In this document: positions 11,600-22,739 of the stretch, piece by piece | Position numbering within the stretch: position 1 is the first letter of the stretch | Layout: each line of letters begins with the position of its first letter | NCBI GenBank assembly: GCA_947579665.1 | Contig: OX388346.1 | Span: forward strand, 89,840,615 to 89,904,614 | Length of the DNA stretch: 64,000 nt | Origin: Sympetrum striolatum | Taxonomy: Eukaryota; Arthropoda; Insecta; Odonata; Libellulidae | Reading direction: 5' to 3' | The notes under the pieces: generated by a model | Told to the model about the DNA's origin: nothing | What the model saw: only the letters and a program-made list of their open reading frames with translations | Database searches by the model: none | Translations under genes and position numbers: made by a program

Positions 11600-11885
11600 T
11601 TATAATTTTGTGGCTCTTATTGCGGCGATACGAAAGTTATTGAGGTATGATTGCTGCTGATGTCTTTTATCTAATTAACGCTATGGGGTGTTATATCCAC
11701 AGATTCATTGTGCTGCTCTTATTTGGTCATTTTCAACTTATCTGGCCCATTGAGAAAATCAAGGGGAAAACTAACTCACTCCTTATCCTGGCTTGTTTCA
11801 TTCTCTTTCTAAATTATTTGGTAACGAATGCTTGAGGGTCTGATACTCACAGCGTCCTTCGGGCTGAATGCTGCTTAGGCTGACA
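11600..11885 (+). repeat. Dispersed repeat R1, copy 3 (diverged)
   Basis: It begins GATACGAAAGTTATTGAGG (11627), matching the start of copy 2. The core is altered to AACTCACTCCTTATCCTGGC followed by TTGTTTCATTCTC. It ends GGGTCTGATACTCACAG and CCTTCGGGCTGAATGCTGC. The order of landmarks is the same as in copies 1 and 2, but divergence is higher. The 62-codon open frame inside it is incidental. Confidence 0.5.
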
Positions 11886-13795
11886 TCTCTGGGCGTGGTA
11901 TTTTTTTATCTCCATGCAAGTGCGGTCGTGTCTCCATCAATCTCGTTTGGCGTTAGCTTTAATCTAGTAATGTCAGAGCCTCTTAATAAGCAACTAATAA
12001 CAGCGACGATTTGATTCCTTGCCTAGGAATTTCATTTAAAATTGTACCCATTCCAGAGTAGCTATTATGTATTGCCAAGGTCCTCGGTTCCTAGAACTGG
12101 CAGATGGCATGTAGAGAACCACTTTTTGTGACCCGGGGACATCCAAATGGCGCGGGTCCATCGAGTTCTCGAGGTCAACTATCTTCTCTCTACCGCTTGG
12201 AGGAGAGTTAATTAAATGACCGAACTTGGGATTCGCATATCCATCATTGAATGTAATATTCTATCTCCAGCTATCTATATAAATTGGTGTCTTTTTCTTT
12301 CCGAAGAAATTCGCTCTAATTCTTGCATTTAAAACGCGATTTCGTTAAGTGGAATATGGTTACATGTAGGTGTTAAGTTTCAATTCGTGTATTCCTTTAT
12401 AAAATCTTTCAAAAATGTTAGGGTTACTAAAATGTCATTATTGTAATTTTTGGGAAGTAACAAGACAAGTGTATTGAGGAAAAAGTATGAAGATCCATAC
12501 TTTCAATGTCAATGACTTGTTCTCTACCGTTTTTGGTGCTTTTCTATTGCTGATAGCTTCAAGGGAATGCTGTTTGATATTTTTTTTTGCACTTAAAATA
12601 CTTAAAAGTTACTAGAATTCATTAAATGTAGATCAACCTAGGAACCTCTTTCATAAATTGGATCTTCGCATTCAAAAGTTGCAATCACCTTTTTCGTGTG
12701 TTTGACAGCTTCTCTCCAGCATCTTTTGAGAGTTGTAGTTTCTGCAATGACATCGTTTTATCCAATTTTACTAGGTGTTCTGAACCATTTCAGCCAATCC
12801 AGATATTTTAAATGCTTTGGGCATCACCCTTCTTTCTAAATGATGTACTAGGGGACGGAAGCTTGGTCTTCGAGGGATAAGAGTATTGAATTTTACTGTA
12901 TTAATGAATGAATGAAAATCGAATATTCTGATTGTATGTTTTGATTGGTTAAAGGAACGGGTAACAGGTTTCATTCTTTGATACAGATTAATTACAGACA
13001 TACTTGTTCGATTAATTACCTTATTAAAGAACTCTGTCGGTTTGAAATAATAGACAACTTTCGTTCAAATAATGTATTTAGTATTTTCAGGTGAATTCGA
13101 ATCGAGGGTTTCATGATGTGGGAGTAGCGATGTTATGGTATACCTCAGCTTAAGATGTTCCAGAATACTTGGATCATTTCGGGAACGAAAAAGGCGGCAA
13201 ATATCGCCTACTCGATACCAAACGTACACTCTTTATTCAGCAAACAGGCCCAAATAAGGATCTCATGCGCATAACATGATTTCTGAAGCCTTCTTTTAGA
13301 ACTAAAAGGTCGTGATTCGCTTCAGAGAATAGCTTATTGGACAGCGGAAACAAATATATCCGGAATCTGGTAATGCGGTTGCCGCCGAAAACTAGTTTTC
13401 ATTAATGGTTTTCGAAATGCAAGAAATCCACTTTTGTCTGGAAATAATCACGTTTTACAATAAACCAGTTTGTTAAAAGTTATCGCTATGCCCCGCTGTA
13501 TTTACAGAGTAAGGTTTGATAAAAGAAAGATTATTCATTACACAAGTGCTGTTTTAGGCTACTAAACTAATTAGGAATTTATTCTCCAAAAGTAATTACT
13601 TCAAATGAATTTTGGTATAGTGAGGTATAAGATTAGCGTTTGCAATGATATCCATTAGCAGCCTTTGTAATTAATTGCTTTAAAATCTTATATATCTATA
13701 AAAATGCCTGTATGTTTGTATGTATGTATATTCCAGATAATCTCGAAAACTAGACGTTGCACAATGTTCAAACTTTTAACATCGTTAAATGTTTT
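11886..13795. other. Non-coding DNA, nothing identified
   Basis: A GC-richer island at about 12050-12200 includes two short self-complementary words (TCGAGTTCTCGA-like at about 12159-12170). No gene, repeat or RNA was recognised. Short open frames on the minus strand (12771-13001, 13688-13915) are unremarkable. Confidence 0.45.
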
Positions 13796-13797
13796 TC

Positions 13798-13880
13798 CGG
13801 GGATGATCAAGTGGTATTTATAATTTCCCGAAAGTCCATGGTTCGAACCCAGACGAGTAAAATAGTTTGCATAAGAAATA
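13798..13880 (+). mobile_element. tRNA-like remnant, probable SINE fragment
   Basis: An A-box-like word (TGATCAAGTGGT, 13804-13815) lies 36 bp upstream of a good B-box match (GGTTCGAACCC, 13840-13850), the spacing of a tRNA gene. Flanking sequence does not form a paired acceptor stem, so this is not a functional tRNA. It does not clearly match the other SINE copies outside the boxes. Confidence 0.4.
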
Positions 13881-13980
13881 CACGTAAAGTTAATTTTTTT
13901 CGTTGCAGGGTTCATTACTTTTGAAAAAGTAAATTAGAAAGAACGATCGTAAGAAGTCGAAACGAGCATCAAAAGAAGGA

Positions 13981-14109
13981 AAATAGAATGAAGATTTTTA
14001 TTTTGGTCGAGAAATATCGTTTTTGATTCGAAATTGCGAGAATTTCGATAAAATATACGAAAATTTTGACTAAATTACCATGTACAAACAAACCCATTCC
14101 CTTGACGAT
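13981..14109. repeat. Direct repeat, left copy (900-bp spacing)
   Basis: This aligns with 14881-15008 at a constant offset of 900 bp. Shared words are TATTTTGG, GAAATTGCGA, GATAAAATATACGAAAATTT and AAACCCATTCCCTTGACGAT. The two could flank an element of roughly 770 bp or reflect a local duplication. No reverse transcriptase or integrase coding lies between them, so a complete retrotransposon is not supported. Confidence 0.6.
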
Positions 14110-14845
14110 ACAATTTTTTTAAATTCGAATTTTGTTGACGAGTCTGTAGCAACCAAGTTTTATTTACATCAACTTAATTGTTTACCGTCTTTTTCGTATA
14201 ATGAAATGAGTTTTATATCAGTGGTTTACTGAAAATGGATTTCTATCGATCAATTCAACTGATTGCGTATAAATATCCTGGTACGTTGCTTAAGTTTTGA
14301 AGTATATTCTTCTGAATTAAGTATTAAATCTAATCTATTTGCATTGATGTATATATAGCAATTTACGGAAATGGAGTTTGCAAAGGACGAAAAGAATTCC
14401 CAGATTCGTAGTTGGTTATCCTTGATGAGTTGAACGGCGAGTTGTTAAGTTGTAGCAAATCTCTAAAATCATATACCAGACCAAAAAGGGAAGGCAATTT
14501 TATTTTGTTTAATGCAGGATGCAAAAATTGATATTAACGTTGTTTTTAAGTGCTTCCACTACATATTCGATTACTATCCTTCTTTTATTGGTGTTTAATT
14601 TTTGTTTCTATTTTGACATTGCGATTACTTTTGTGTTTCGTGTTTATATTACACATTTTAAGATTGAGATACGAGTCAGCTCCATACTACATTTACTTTC
14701 CGTATAGAATATTCATATTTGGTTATTTGAGTGAAATTTATTTTATTTCTGTCATTTACGTTTAATGCTTGATTCATTTGTCCCCTTGTACCTGTATGAA
14801 AATGTGACTTTAAACGTGGTACTGCTTATCCTTATGTGATCTTAG

Positions 14846-14869
14846 AATATATTTATATATAAATATATT
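14846..14869. repeat. Perfect 24-bp AT palindrome
   Basis: The sequence reads AATATATTTATA and then its exact reverse complement, with no spacer. It lies 12 bp before the right copy of the direct repeat. Composition is entirely A and T, so cruciform extrusion or replication slippage could explain it. Confidence 0.7.
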
Positions 14870-14880
14870 TCAAAACAAGG

Positions 14881-15008
14881 GAAATAGATAAAGATTCTTA
14901 TTTTGGCTGAGAAATGTCGTATGCGATTTGAAATTGCGACAATTTTGATAAAATATACGAAAATTTAGTCTAAATTTTTGTTGTAAGCAAACCCATTCCC
15001 TTGACGAT
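14881..15008. repeat. Direct repeat, right copy (900-bp spacing)
   Basis: This is the partner of 13981-14109. It is well matched through GATAAAATATACGAAAATTT and the closing AAACCCATTCCCTTGACGAT, with scattered substitutions and one small indel. Confidence 0.6.
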
Positions 15009-15009
15009 C

Positions 15010-17150
15010 AAGGCAATTGTTGATTCCGAACTCATGTGTAATTCTATAAGAAGACATGGCGGATCAATGGCCAGTTAAAATAAATTTCAAAAATGAGAGT
15101 TGAAGATTTATGATGAAGAAAAAATTGAATGGCATTTTAAAATTTGTTGTGACAAACAATATCCTTTGAAGAAACGCACGTTGAAAGGTACGAACATTTT
15201 TTCATTGATTTTTTCAATTTTCTTTAAGCGTCTGTGAAAACCGAGTTTTGTTTATGGTAACGTAATTTTTAACTGAATTTTCAATGAAATAAAACGATTG
15301 TGAAATTCATACGTTGATAGAATTTGCATTCTCGCTGTCAATTCCACTGATTTAAAATAATAACGTGGTAAGTTGTGGACATCTCTCTTATTATTTTTGA
15401 GTTTTGACGGAAATTACGGACGTTCTTATTTATTATGTTTAATCGGTCTTTGTTTTCTTTTAAGTTTTGAGCGAAGAGTGGTCAGGAGCGAATAAGTAAC
15501 GTTTCAAAGCCTAAGAAGGTAAAGCGATTTCAGTTATCTGTAGACCGCAAAAAATCTAAGATATTGTAGTAGAATGGGTAATCCCTTACTTCAATCCAAA
15601 TCCAAACTACTGCCCACGGGCCGCATCTGCTGTCTGATAGTTAATAAAGCTGAAAAGTTTGGAGACCCCTACTTGAAACGTAGTTTATTGTGGATATCAT
15701 AGACACAAGTATAATAGTTTTTGAAATCATTTCTCAGTTTTTCAATCACAAATGAATCAAGTCTATTCTACTGCACTATAATACTATGCTAAATTGTGTT
15801 GAAAATTCTTACTGCAGCAGGTGTAAAAACGTTTCAAAAACTTATGTAACATTAATGGCCGGTATTGTAATGTATATTTTGCGTTGTTTATAACTTTAAT
15901 CTTCATATAAATGGCTTTGTCTTTTCGTCATATTGTTTATCAGTTTCAATATTATGAAATTGCATGATTTTATGTATTGTTAATTGTTGAAAGTGAAAAA
16001 TTCTGTTTTTTTCGAAACCGTATAGAAATATCTAATGCTGCGTAAATTATAGCTGCAGTAGCAATATCAACGTTCAATTATAATTACGAGCATCGTCATC
16101 AACTTACTGATGTATGATTTACCTAGGTGTTTACTGGACGGAGTGCCATGTCGAAATAAAACTCTGATATTGAAAACAGCTAACCCAAATGTCAATATTT
16201 AACACACTGTACGCTAAAATTTATTAATTTGACCTCAGCCGAAGAATAGGTTATAATTCTTAAACATCTTGAACATAAGTTTGTTTTCGGGATAAGAAAC
16301 TATGCAGATAACCACAAAATGTAAATTTACTTAAGCCACTATACACCTTCTCAACGGAGGTAGGTGGTGTCTGTATTTATTGATTACTGTGAAGATTCTA
16401 CGCTGAATGTATTTTGGGGGTCCAGGAAATAATTTATCTTAGAAGTTTTTCATTAGTTACTGGAGAAGGAATTAATATATCAGATCATTTACATTGCCAA
16501 TATTTTCCCCAGCCATACGTGACTCGCGGAGTACATACATATCGGAAGAGTGCTTACCGAGATCAAACTAGCATTTTTCGGAGCCTTATCACTTGGATCC
16601 AAAAGGAAATTTCTTGACATATTTCTGTGTGAGACTGCCAATGTTATTATTCGATCGAAAATATTTTCAGCAATAAAATAATTGTAAATATTTATTAGGT
16701 TTGTAATCAAATACTTTTCCGCTCACTTAACCCAATGCACTTATCATATAGTGAATTTCGACTTACGAGCATAGCTCCACAGACTGATTTCGGTAAAGTT
16801 GTCGCTCTATTGTCATGGCTTTTATCGTTCCATCCTAATATGGCGTTGTGTCTTGCACTTAATCATTCCCAAGATCTACGACTACGTTCCTGGGCATTAA
16901 TTAACATACCACTACATTTTATACGAGTCACGAATTCTCACTAACAACCTCATGTTATAAGTATAGCCAAGATAAAACAATAAAACATACCTTCTGGTTC
17001 TATGATACACCATTTCTTATTTAATGTCTATAGTTTTTTCTTCGCGTAAGAAATACAACAATGACGTCTTTGTCCATTCTCGGAATCACACTTATTCAGT
17101 TACTGAAGATATCCTCTCAATGATGACCAATGGAAAGTTTGCGGCTTCAA
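15010..17150. other. AT-rich non-coding DNA, nothing identified
   Basis: I found no repeat, RNA or plausible coding segment here. The overlapping opposite-strand open frames at 16414-16617 and 16489-16710 carry no recognisable motif. Confidence 0.5.
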
Positions 17151-17187
17151 TCGGCGTAGAAAGAAGGAAAATGCTCCTTAAGGAGAT

Positions 17188-17391
17188 AAAAGTCAGAGGG
17201 GAAGAAGCTATTATGTATGCCTCTTTTCATACGTAGATACATTTTCATACATTGTTACCGAAAAGCTCATTCAGATACTAGAACCTGCCTTTAGATATAA
17301 AGAAGATGTAAGCCAAGGGAGAAGAAGCTAAAGTAAGCCTCACTTTCATATGTAGATACATTTTGACACATTGTCACGGAAAAGATCATCA
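17188..17391. repeat. Local tandem duplication, period 120 bp
   Basis: About 17188-17273 recurs at 17307-17391. Both contain GAAGAAGCTA (17201 and 17321), then GCCTC, TTTCATA, GTAGATACATTTT, ACATTGT and GAAAAG in the same order. Only two copies are present. The open frame across the first copy is not kept in the second. Confidence 0.6.
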
Positions 17392-17889
17392 ACCTGCGTA
17401 AAATTGAATATTGAGTTAGAGTGGATTTGTAGACTTAATTGTGACTTACATTTCTTGGTATATTGGTTTCGAAAGTCTGGTATTCGCTATTTAACAACAA
17501 TTATGAAGAATTTGTTACGATCAAGGTTATTACACTGATATTCATGAAATTAAAAATCCCCGTTGAGAATCAACGGGTACTTCTGCTAGTATTAAATAAA
17601 TGCGGAAAAATGCGGAAAAATGCGAAAGTAGTGTTTTCGGTATTTGCAATTATCGAAACACATCTATGCCTGAAATAAGTACATCTGAAGCCGTATTTTA
17701 GGTAATGCGGGAACGGAACACTGAAGAAGACAGGATTTAAGCATCTATCGTAAAATTCTTTATTTTTGGTCGCAATCAAAATGTGTCTGATGTTAATGAA
17801 GTTTTATTCGACGTAGAAAAAGTATTTAAAACGTTTTTTTGTGGAAAATACGTAAAAAAATGCATTTCATTAAAATAGTAATATTCTTT

Positions 17890-18003
17890 AAAGTGCTTCG
17901 ACACCTTAAGTCATATCGCACATGGGCTTCAATGGAAAATCGAACCCGGGACCGCTTTCAGAAATGCCGATAGTCCAAATGGCTACTTGGGAGCCCGCAT
18001 TTT
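17890..18003 (-). mobile_element. tRNA-derived SINE (SINE-B), copy 1
   Basis: On the minus strand there is an A-box-like TAGCCATTTGGAC (about 17972-17984) and a B-box-like GGTTCGATTTTCC (about 17935-17947). The downstream body AAGCCCATGTGCGATATGAC matches 30575-30690 as AGTCCATGTGTGATACAAC. The tRNA-like head is complete and the tail is short. No coding capacity. Confidence 0.65.
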
Positions 18004-18590
18004 ATTATAATGAATAATAAAGGAACTAATTTGTTATAGTCAATAAAGTTATTAATATTCTAGCGACAATCCCAACAAACCAATCCAACCACCAGTATCA
18101 AAGGTTATGGACCTGCTGTGTCTTCCGGCTTTCATTTCGGCCATTACTTCTTTTAACTTTGCTTTTCATATCATTCAGCAATATAAATCTTGAATGACAT
18201 TGTATGTACTACTCATACCTTTCATATTGTTACAGCGATTAACGGGATTGAGGTCTCAGTAAATGAAGGATAATTCAAAGTAAAGTTTATTCCATCTTTT
18301 GTGTAACATAATTTAGTAATTTTCCTCGACGGAAAGATTAGCGTTCAAGCGTAAACTCTATTAATCAATATATGGTAGCTGAGATGTTCGAATTCGAACT
18401 TAACGTTAGTCAAGTAGCTTCACTTGCGACTTGATAGGTTCACTTACAGGGAATGTTTTCTTTCCATGAAAAATGGATTCCAAATTAAGGCTTAGAAATG
18501 TAAGTATGCAGACGATCGGTAGGAAATGATTTGAAATGGAAAATGCATCGATATATAAAACTCGGGTCTGAAAAGGAATTCGCCGCATGC
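18004..18590. other. AT-rich non-coding DNA, nothing identified
   Basis: No RNA gene, repeat match or plausible exon is visible. The minus-strand open frame at 18406-18588 is short and featureless. Confidence 0.5.
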
Positions 18591-18870
18591 CTCCAAAACC
18601 TTATCTCTCCGCTGACCCCCTCCCAATTATTTCTTTTTCATCTTTTCCTCCCCTCTTTCTCAACGTGGCGCCTTCTAGCTGGCAGTGGCTGCGGTTCCAT
18701 TAGTGCCAATCGCTGCGGCGTCACGTTGGGCTGAAGGTGCGAGGCGAGGAGGGGGCATTCGATTGCGGGGGAGGGGGTGGAGCGTGGTGGGGGCAGAGGT
18801 GGTCGGTCTGGGGTTCAGGGCGAGAGCGTAGAAGTTTCGGGAATTGGCGACGCTCTCCGGATAAAAAATA
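18591..18870. other. GC-rich patch with clustered G-runs
   Basis: A pyrimidine-rich stretch (18600-18665) passes into a G-rich stretch. Four G5 runs lie at 18751-18755, 18767-18771, 18773-18777 and 18789-18793. Two of the three loops are 11 nt, so this fits only a relaxed quadruplex definition. Overlapping open frames at 18737-19054 and 18777-18968 encode Gly/Arg-rich peptides produced by this composition. Confidence 0.4.
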
Positions 18871-20384
18871 CTACGAAACTGGTTTTCATATGTTTAGTGT
18901 CCCGGAAGAAATGCGAAGGTTTTGCGTCAAATTTATCCGGGATGCCTTCGCAGAAATCTGCGATTTAAGTGTTAGGATGATACACCTTCTGGTTCAAGAT
19001 AAGGGGAATGTATCTTTCATTTTTAGTTTTGTCTCTGTCTTGTTCAGAGTTTGATGACATGTATGTTTCCGATGTATGGATGATAACATTCATCAAGGTA
19101 TTTCCTTATTAAATGCTATGAAAAGAATAATTCATTGGGTTGAACTAACGTAGACGTTTCCCACCTATGAAAATGTTGTTAAATGATGAAAGCAAGAGCA
19201 AATTACCTCAATACTCACCTAGCCTTTACCTCATTAAATGTATCTGTTTAGAAGAAGTAAATTAAAGTAGAGGAACGAAACTATTCTTCATTACTTTCGC
19301 CTTATTTTTATTTTTTTTAACTTAAATAAAACCTCGGTGGAAGTTACGAAAAGCTGTTTTGTTTATCCATAAATCCGTTTTTGCCCATTAAATTTATAAA
19401 GTATATTCCGGGAATTTCGGCTGCTGTGCGTGCTAACGAAATGTATTGAAATCGTATGTATGTGTATCAACTATTATAGGCATAGAAACTAGCTCATATT
19501 AACTAATACAGATTCTTTATACTCGATGATATCAATTGTGTGTTTCATAACTTAGCGGTATGCTATCACAGACCCAGAGATCAAACATTAAAGATATATT
19601 TATACTATACCAGAGTAGCAACTAACTCACTTAGCCCGTCATTTCCGGTTGTGGTCTATCATAAACAAATAATTATAAATTTTTTCTCTGTCTATAAATT
19701 CATAATTTCCGTGCATGTTTTTGTATGAGTCATGTTTTATGTCTGCGAATAACCTATGAGGGACTTGCGAGTAGGCTTCTATTATTTTAATTATTTACTA
19801 TCGGAAGTCGTTTCACTGCTGCTAGATTAAAATATATTGAAGCATTAGCAGTATTTAAATCAATTACAGTGAGTGATGAATAGACTTTGCATAAATTTGA
19901 AATGTATTAAATATTATATAGAATCACTAATAGATACCAAAACAAACACGGAGGTGCTAAAGATAGTTGGGGCTTTGATTGAAGTGATTATGCGTCGATA
20001 GGAAATGGGAAGGATACATCTTGAGAGGAAAGAGATTGCCAAAGAAAGTATACAATAAAAGGAAAAAGACAGTTGGGAAGACAAAAGCAGAAAATTTTGG
20101 GTGACATAGTAGGTGGGATGAGTTTCCAAGAGAAAGAAATGGCATTAAATATGAAATGTTAAGGCATTCGAACCAATGGAATGATAGAGAACTCATGTAT
20201 GTAAAATTACTCATGTTACATGGTATTCCTTATGGGGAAAAACGAGAATCTTGCCTCCAAAAGGTGTCAAAAGATATGGTATTGAGACAAAGGACAGTAT
20301 TTTGAACCCTCAGCTGGCGCCTAATTATAAATTCACCCTCGCCGGTCGCCGAAGGCTGAGGCGATCATAAGGTATATCATGGAT
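18871..20384. other. Non-coding DNA with a purine-rich stretch
   Basis: From about 19930 to 20180 the + strand is purine-rich, and the minus-strand open frames there (19914-20214) are Ser/Phe-rich by-products. Near 19160-19250 is an R1-like phrase (AATTACCTCAATACTCACC) too short to call a copy. Confidence 0.4.
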
Positions 20385-20720
20385 ACTGGTCATTCCTTCG
20401 TTTTCCCGCCATCGGCTTAAATTCCCTCCCCTCTCTATCCCCCTCCATTCTTCATCCCCCCTCCAATCATTTTTATCCTTCCTCATTCCAGCCCCTCCCA
20501 TATCTCAGCGTCCCTTTCCGGAGACATTATCCTATCTCCGTTGGCCTCCTTTTCTGCTCTCGGGCGCCTCGGAAGCGATTAGCAACTTGTCTCGATAATC
20601 TGCCGCCCAGCGAGGATCTTACTGGGAGGGAATTATAAATCATTGCGCGTAATAGATTGGTTCAAGCACTGCTGCTCTATCCTTTATCCCTTCGAGGCGC
20701 GCTCGCTCGTAATTCGTGGC
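20385..20720. other. Pyrimidine-rich then CpG-containing GC patch
   Basis: The + strand from 20395 to 20560 is dominated by C and T (CCCTCCCCTCTC-type words). It then changes to a mixed GC-rich segment with CpGs up to about 20720. No splice acceptor leading into an open frame is convincing. Function unknown; it may be an intronic or regulatory low-complexity region. Confidence 0.4.
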
Positions 20721-22130
20721 ACGCTTAGCCGTAATTGTTGTGCTAATCGTTTTCCCAATGATGATGCTGGTCCTAGATGTAGAGTTGCCTTTCCTATCCG
20801 GTCAGGTTAATCCTTTCGATGTAAAGTCGGTTCGTAATAACGCTGAATATATTCGTCGTCCTACAGTAATTCAAGTTCTCGTAAAATGTGTCCGTATTAC
20901 ATAAAACGCAATTTCATATTAATACGCAAAAATATATCATTTGGTAAAATGTAGTATACTATTAAAAACTTGTGATTCAGGGATAGGATCATTGCATCGT
21001 AAAATATTAATTTCCTTATAAATATCTGTATGTAATCATAATTAATTCCGAGTTATGGAATGTCATGTATTATATTGATAATAAGCAATACATTTAAAAG
21101 ACCCCATTCGTGAGTAATGTTCTTGAGTAAAACTAGATTGCACTACATAACTATATTAATATTCTAATAAATATGCGCTATTTGTAGAAACTCACTGGAA
21201 AATTAGACAAAAGATAAAGATAACTATCTATTTTTGACAACTTTGAACTCTTTCTATAGAATTTTTCAACTGGCCTTCACCTAATCGAGTATAATACTAA
21301 TTTTAAGGTCCTCTGCCTGTATTAGATATTATCACCGTTTAGCCATTACTAAAACAGCTGACTTAGCTGCTTCTTTGATTTAATATTATTAAGTTACATG
21401 CAATTTATTTGGATTCCATCGCATAGAATTATTCCTTAATTTATTTCCTCAGAGGAAGCAAAATTGAAAACTATTTGGGCAAGCTCATATCACATACCAT
21501 ACTGGCTACGGAAGACTGTTACTCCTTTATTTTCTTTTTTTATCTATTTATGTTTATTATCACACAGTGGTAAATATACGAATTTCATATCGAGGTTGGA
21601 TTGAATCTATTTATTCTGCAATGTAACCTATTTTACGAATATCCATTTCAAACTCGTTAACCTTACGTATCTCTGAATCGTTACTTTGAATTGAATCGAG
21701 TGAAGGGTGGCGAATAATCTCAGTCTGTTTTATAATGTATCAATTTCCCAATCGTTTGTTGGTCACACATGATTTATGATAATATAATATGTGGTCGAGT
21801 GAAAGTATAAGGCTTCCCCAATCCAGCCCGCGGGCCATAGTCCATTCTCTATTACTTCAGAGCAATAATCTTAAAGCTCAGATTAAGGGCTCCGAGCTCA
21901 AATCGATAGCGAAGTAAATTGGTATGGATTGGAGCCATTAAGTGCACATGTATGTACTGTAGCACACAATTAGGAGCACATGGCTCTTTATGACGTAATG
22001 CGGCAAGCAAAGAGATCATCTATGACGTTAAAATCAGGAATTCACCGGTTGTGTAGATGGGGAATTTTGATTAAGTCTGAAGGGTAATGAAGTGACAAAG
22101 AGATGGTATTTCTCTCGATAAAGAGCGCGA
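20721..22130. other. AT-rich non-coding DNA, nothing identified
   Basis: The open frame 20716-20904 (62 codons) begins with a hydrophobic stretch but has no supporting splice or promoter context. The rest is AT-rich with no shared repeat. Confidence 0.45.
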
Positions 22131-22140
22131 TTTTTTTCAG

Positions 22141-22434
22141 CTCAGCGGTCACTTTGTTGTAACGGGCGGAATTATGAAAGACCTCAACCAGTTTGATCGA
22201 TCTCCAGGATTTGGTTCCATCCAGTTTGTACGGACTCTGTCCTCGAGTTGCATTGACAATGTACCTTATGCTTTGCAGTATTTACAGTTGTATGAGAAGA
22301 ATCAAATGGAACGGAACTTATCGGTTGGTGATCTGCTTTGGGCGTGTCGAACGCTTTCATGCAAAGAATACGCGAGCTCAAATCTGCGATTCGTACGTTG
22401 GGATACAGCTGAAAGTGTTTCTTCCTCCTTTTAA
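22141..22434 (+). CDS. Candidate terminal exon, unrecognised protein
   Basis: A canonical acceptor-like tract TTTTTTTCAG (22131-22140) is followed immediately by an open frame of 97 codons ending in TAA at 22432-22434. The first ATG (22174) is in this frame, 11 codons in. The peptide has mixed, globular-like composition rather than low complexity: LSGHFVVTGG near the start, PGFGSIQFV in the middle, LSVGDLLWACRT later. I recognise no domain. The segment is less AT-rich than its flanks. A second + frame (22193-22441) and a minus frame (22447-22184) are also open, which weakens the case. No poly(A) signal was placed with confidence. Confidence 0.2.
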   Translation, partial: LSGHFVVTGGIMKDLNQFDRSPGFGSIQFVRTLSSSCIDNVPYALQYLQLYEKNQMERNLSVGDLLWACRTLSCKEYASSNLRFVRWDTAESVSSSF

Positions 22435-22711
22435 CCTTTAATGACATAATTCTGATGTGTCTGAATGAATATTTTCACCCTCTTGTAGTTCCTCAAGAAC
22501 ACTTTGTTTATTGGAACACCATTAGGATTTCAACGTTTAATCAATTCAACGTTAAATCAATCAATTTTGAATAGAGAAACGAAAAATCACGAAAATGTTG
22601 GCTTTATTATGCATGAATTAACTAAATAAAGAATGCATGACGAGTAGCGTTAAGTCGGTAAAAAGAAGCAGTTCACCATTCGCTATCATTATTCGCTTAT
22701 TATATTATCGC

Positions 22712-22739
22712 TATTATTATTATTATTATTATTATTATC
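22712..22739. repeat. (ATT)n microsatellite
   Basis: About nine uninterrupted ATT units, in an AT-rich context. Confidence 0.9.

Noticed and set aside
13981..15008. LTR retrotransposon flanked by the 900-bp-spaced direct repeats
   Set aside because: The 770-bp interior has no reverse transcriptase, protease or integrase frame, and no primer-binding site was recognised.
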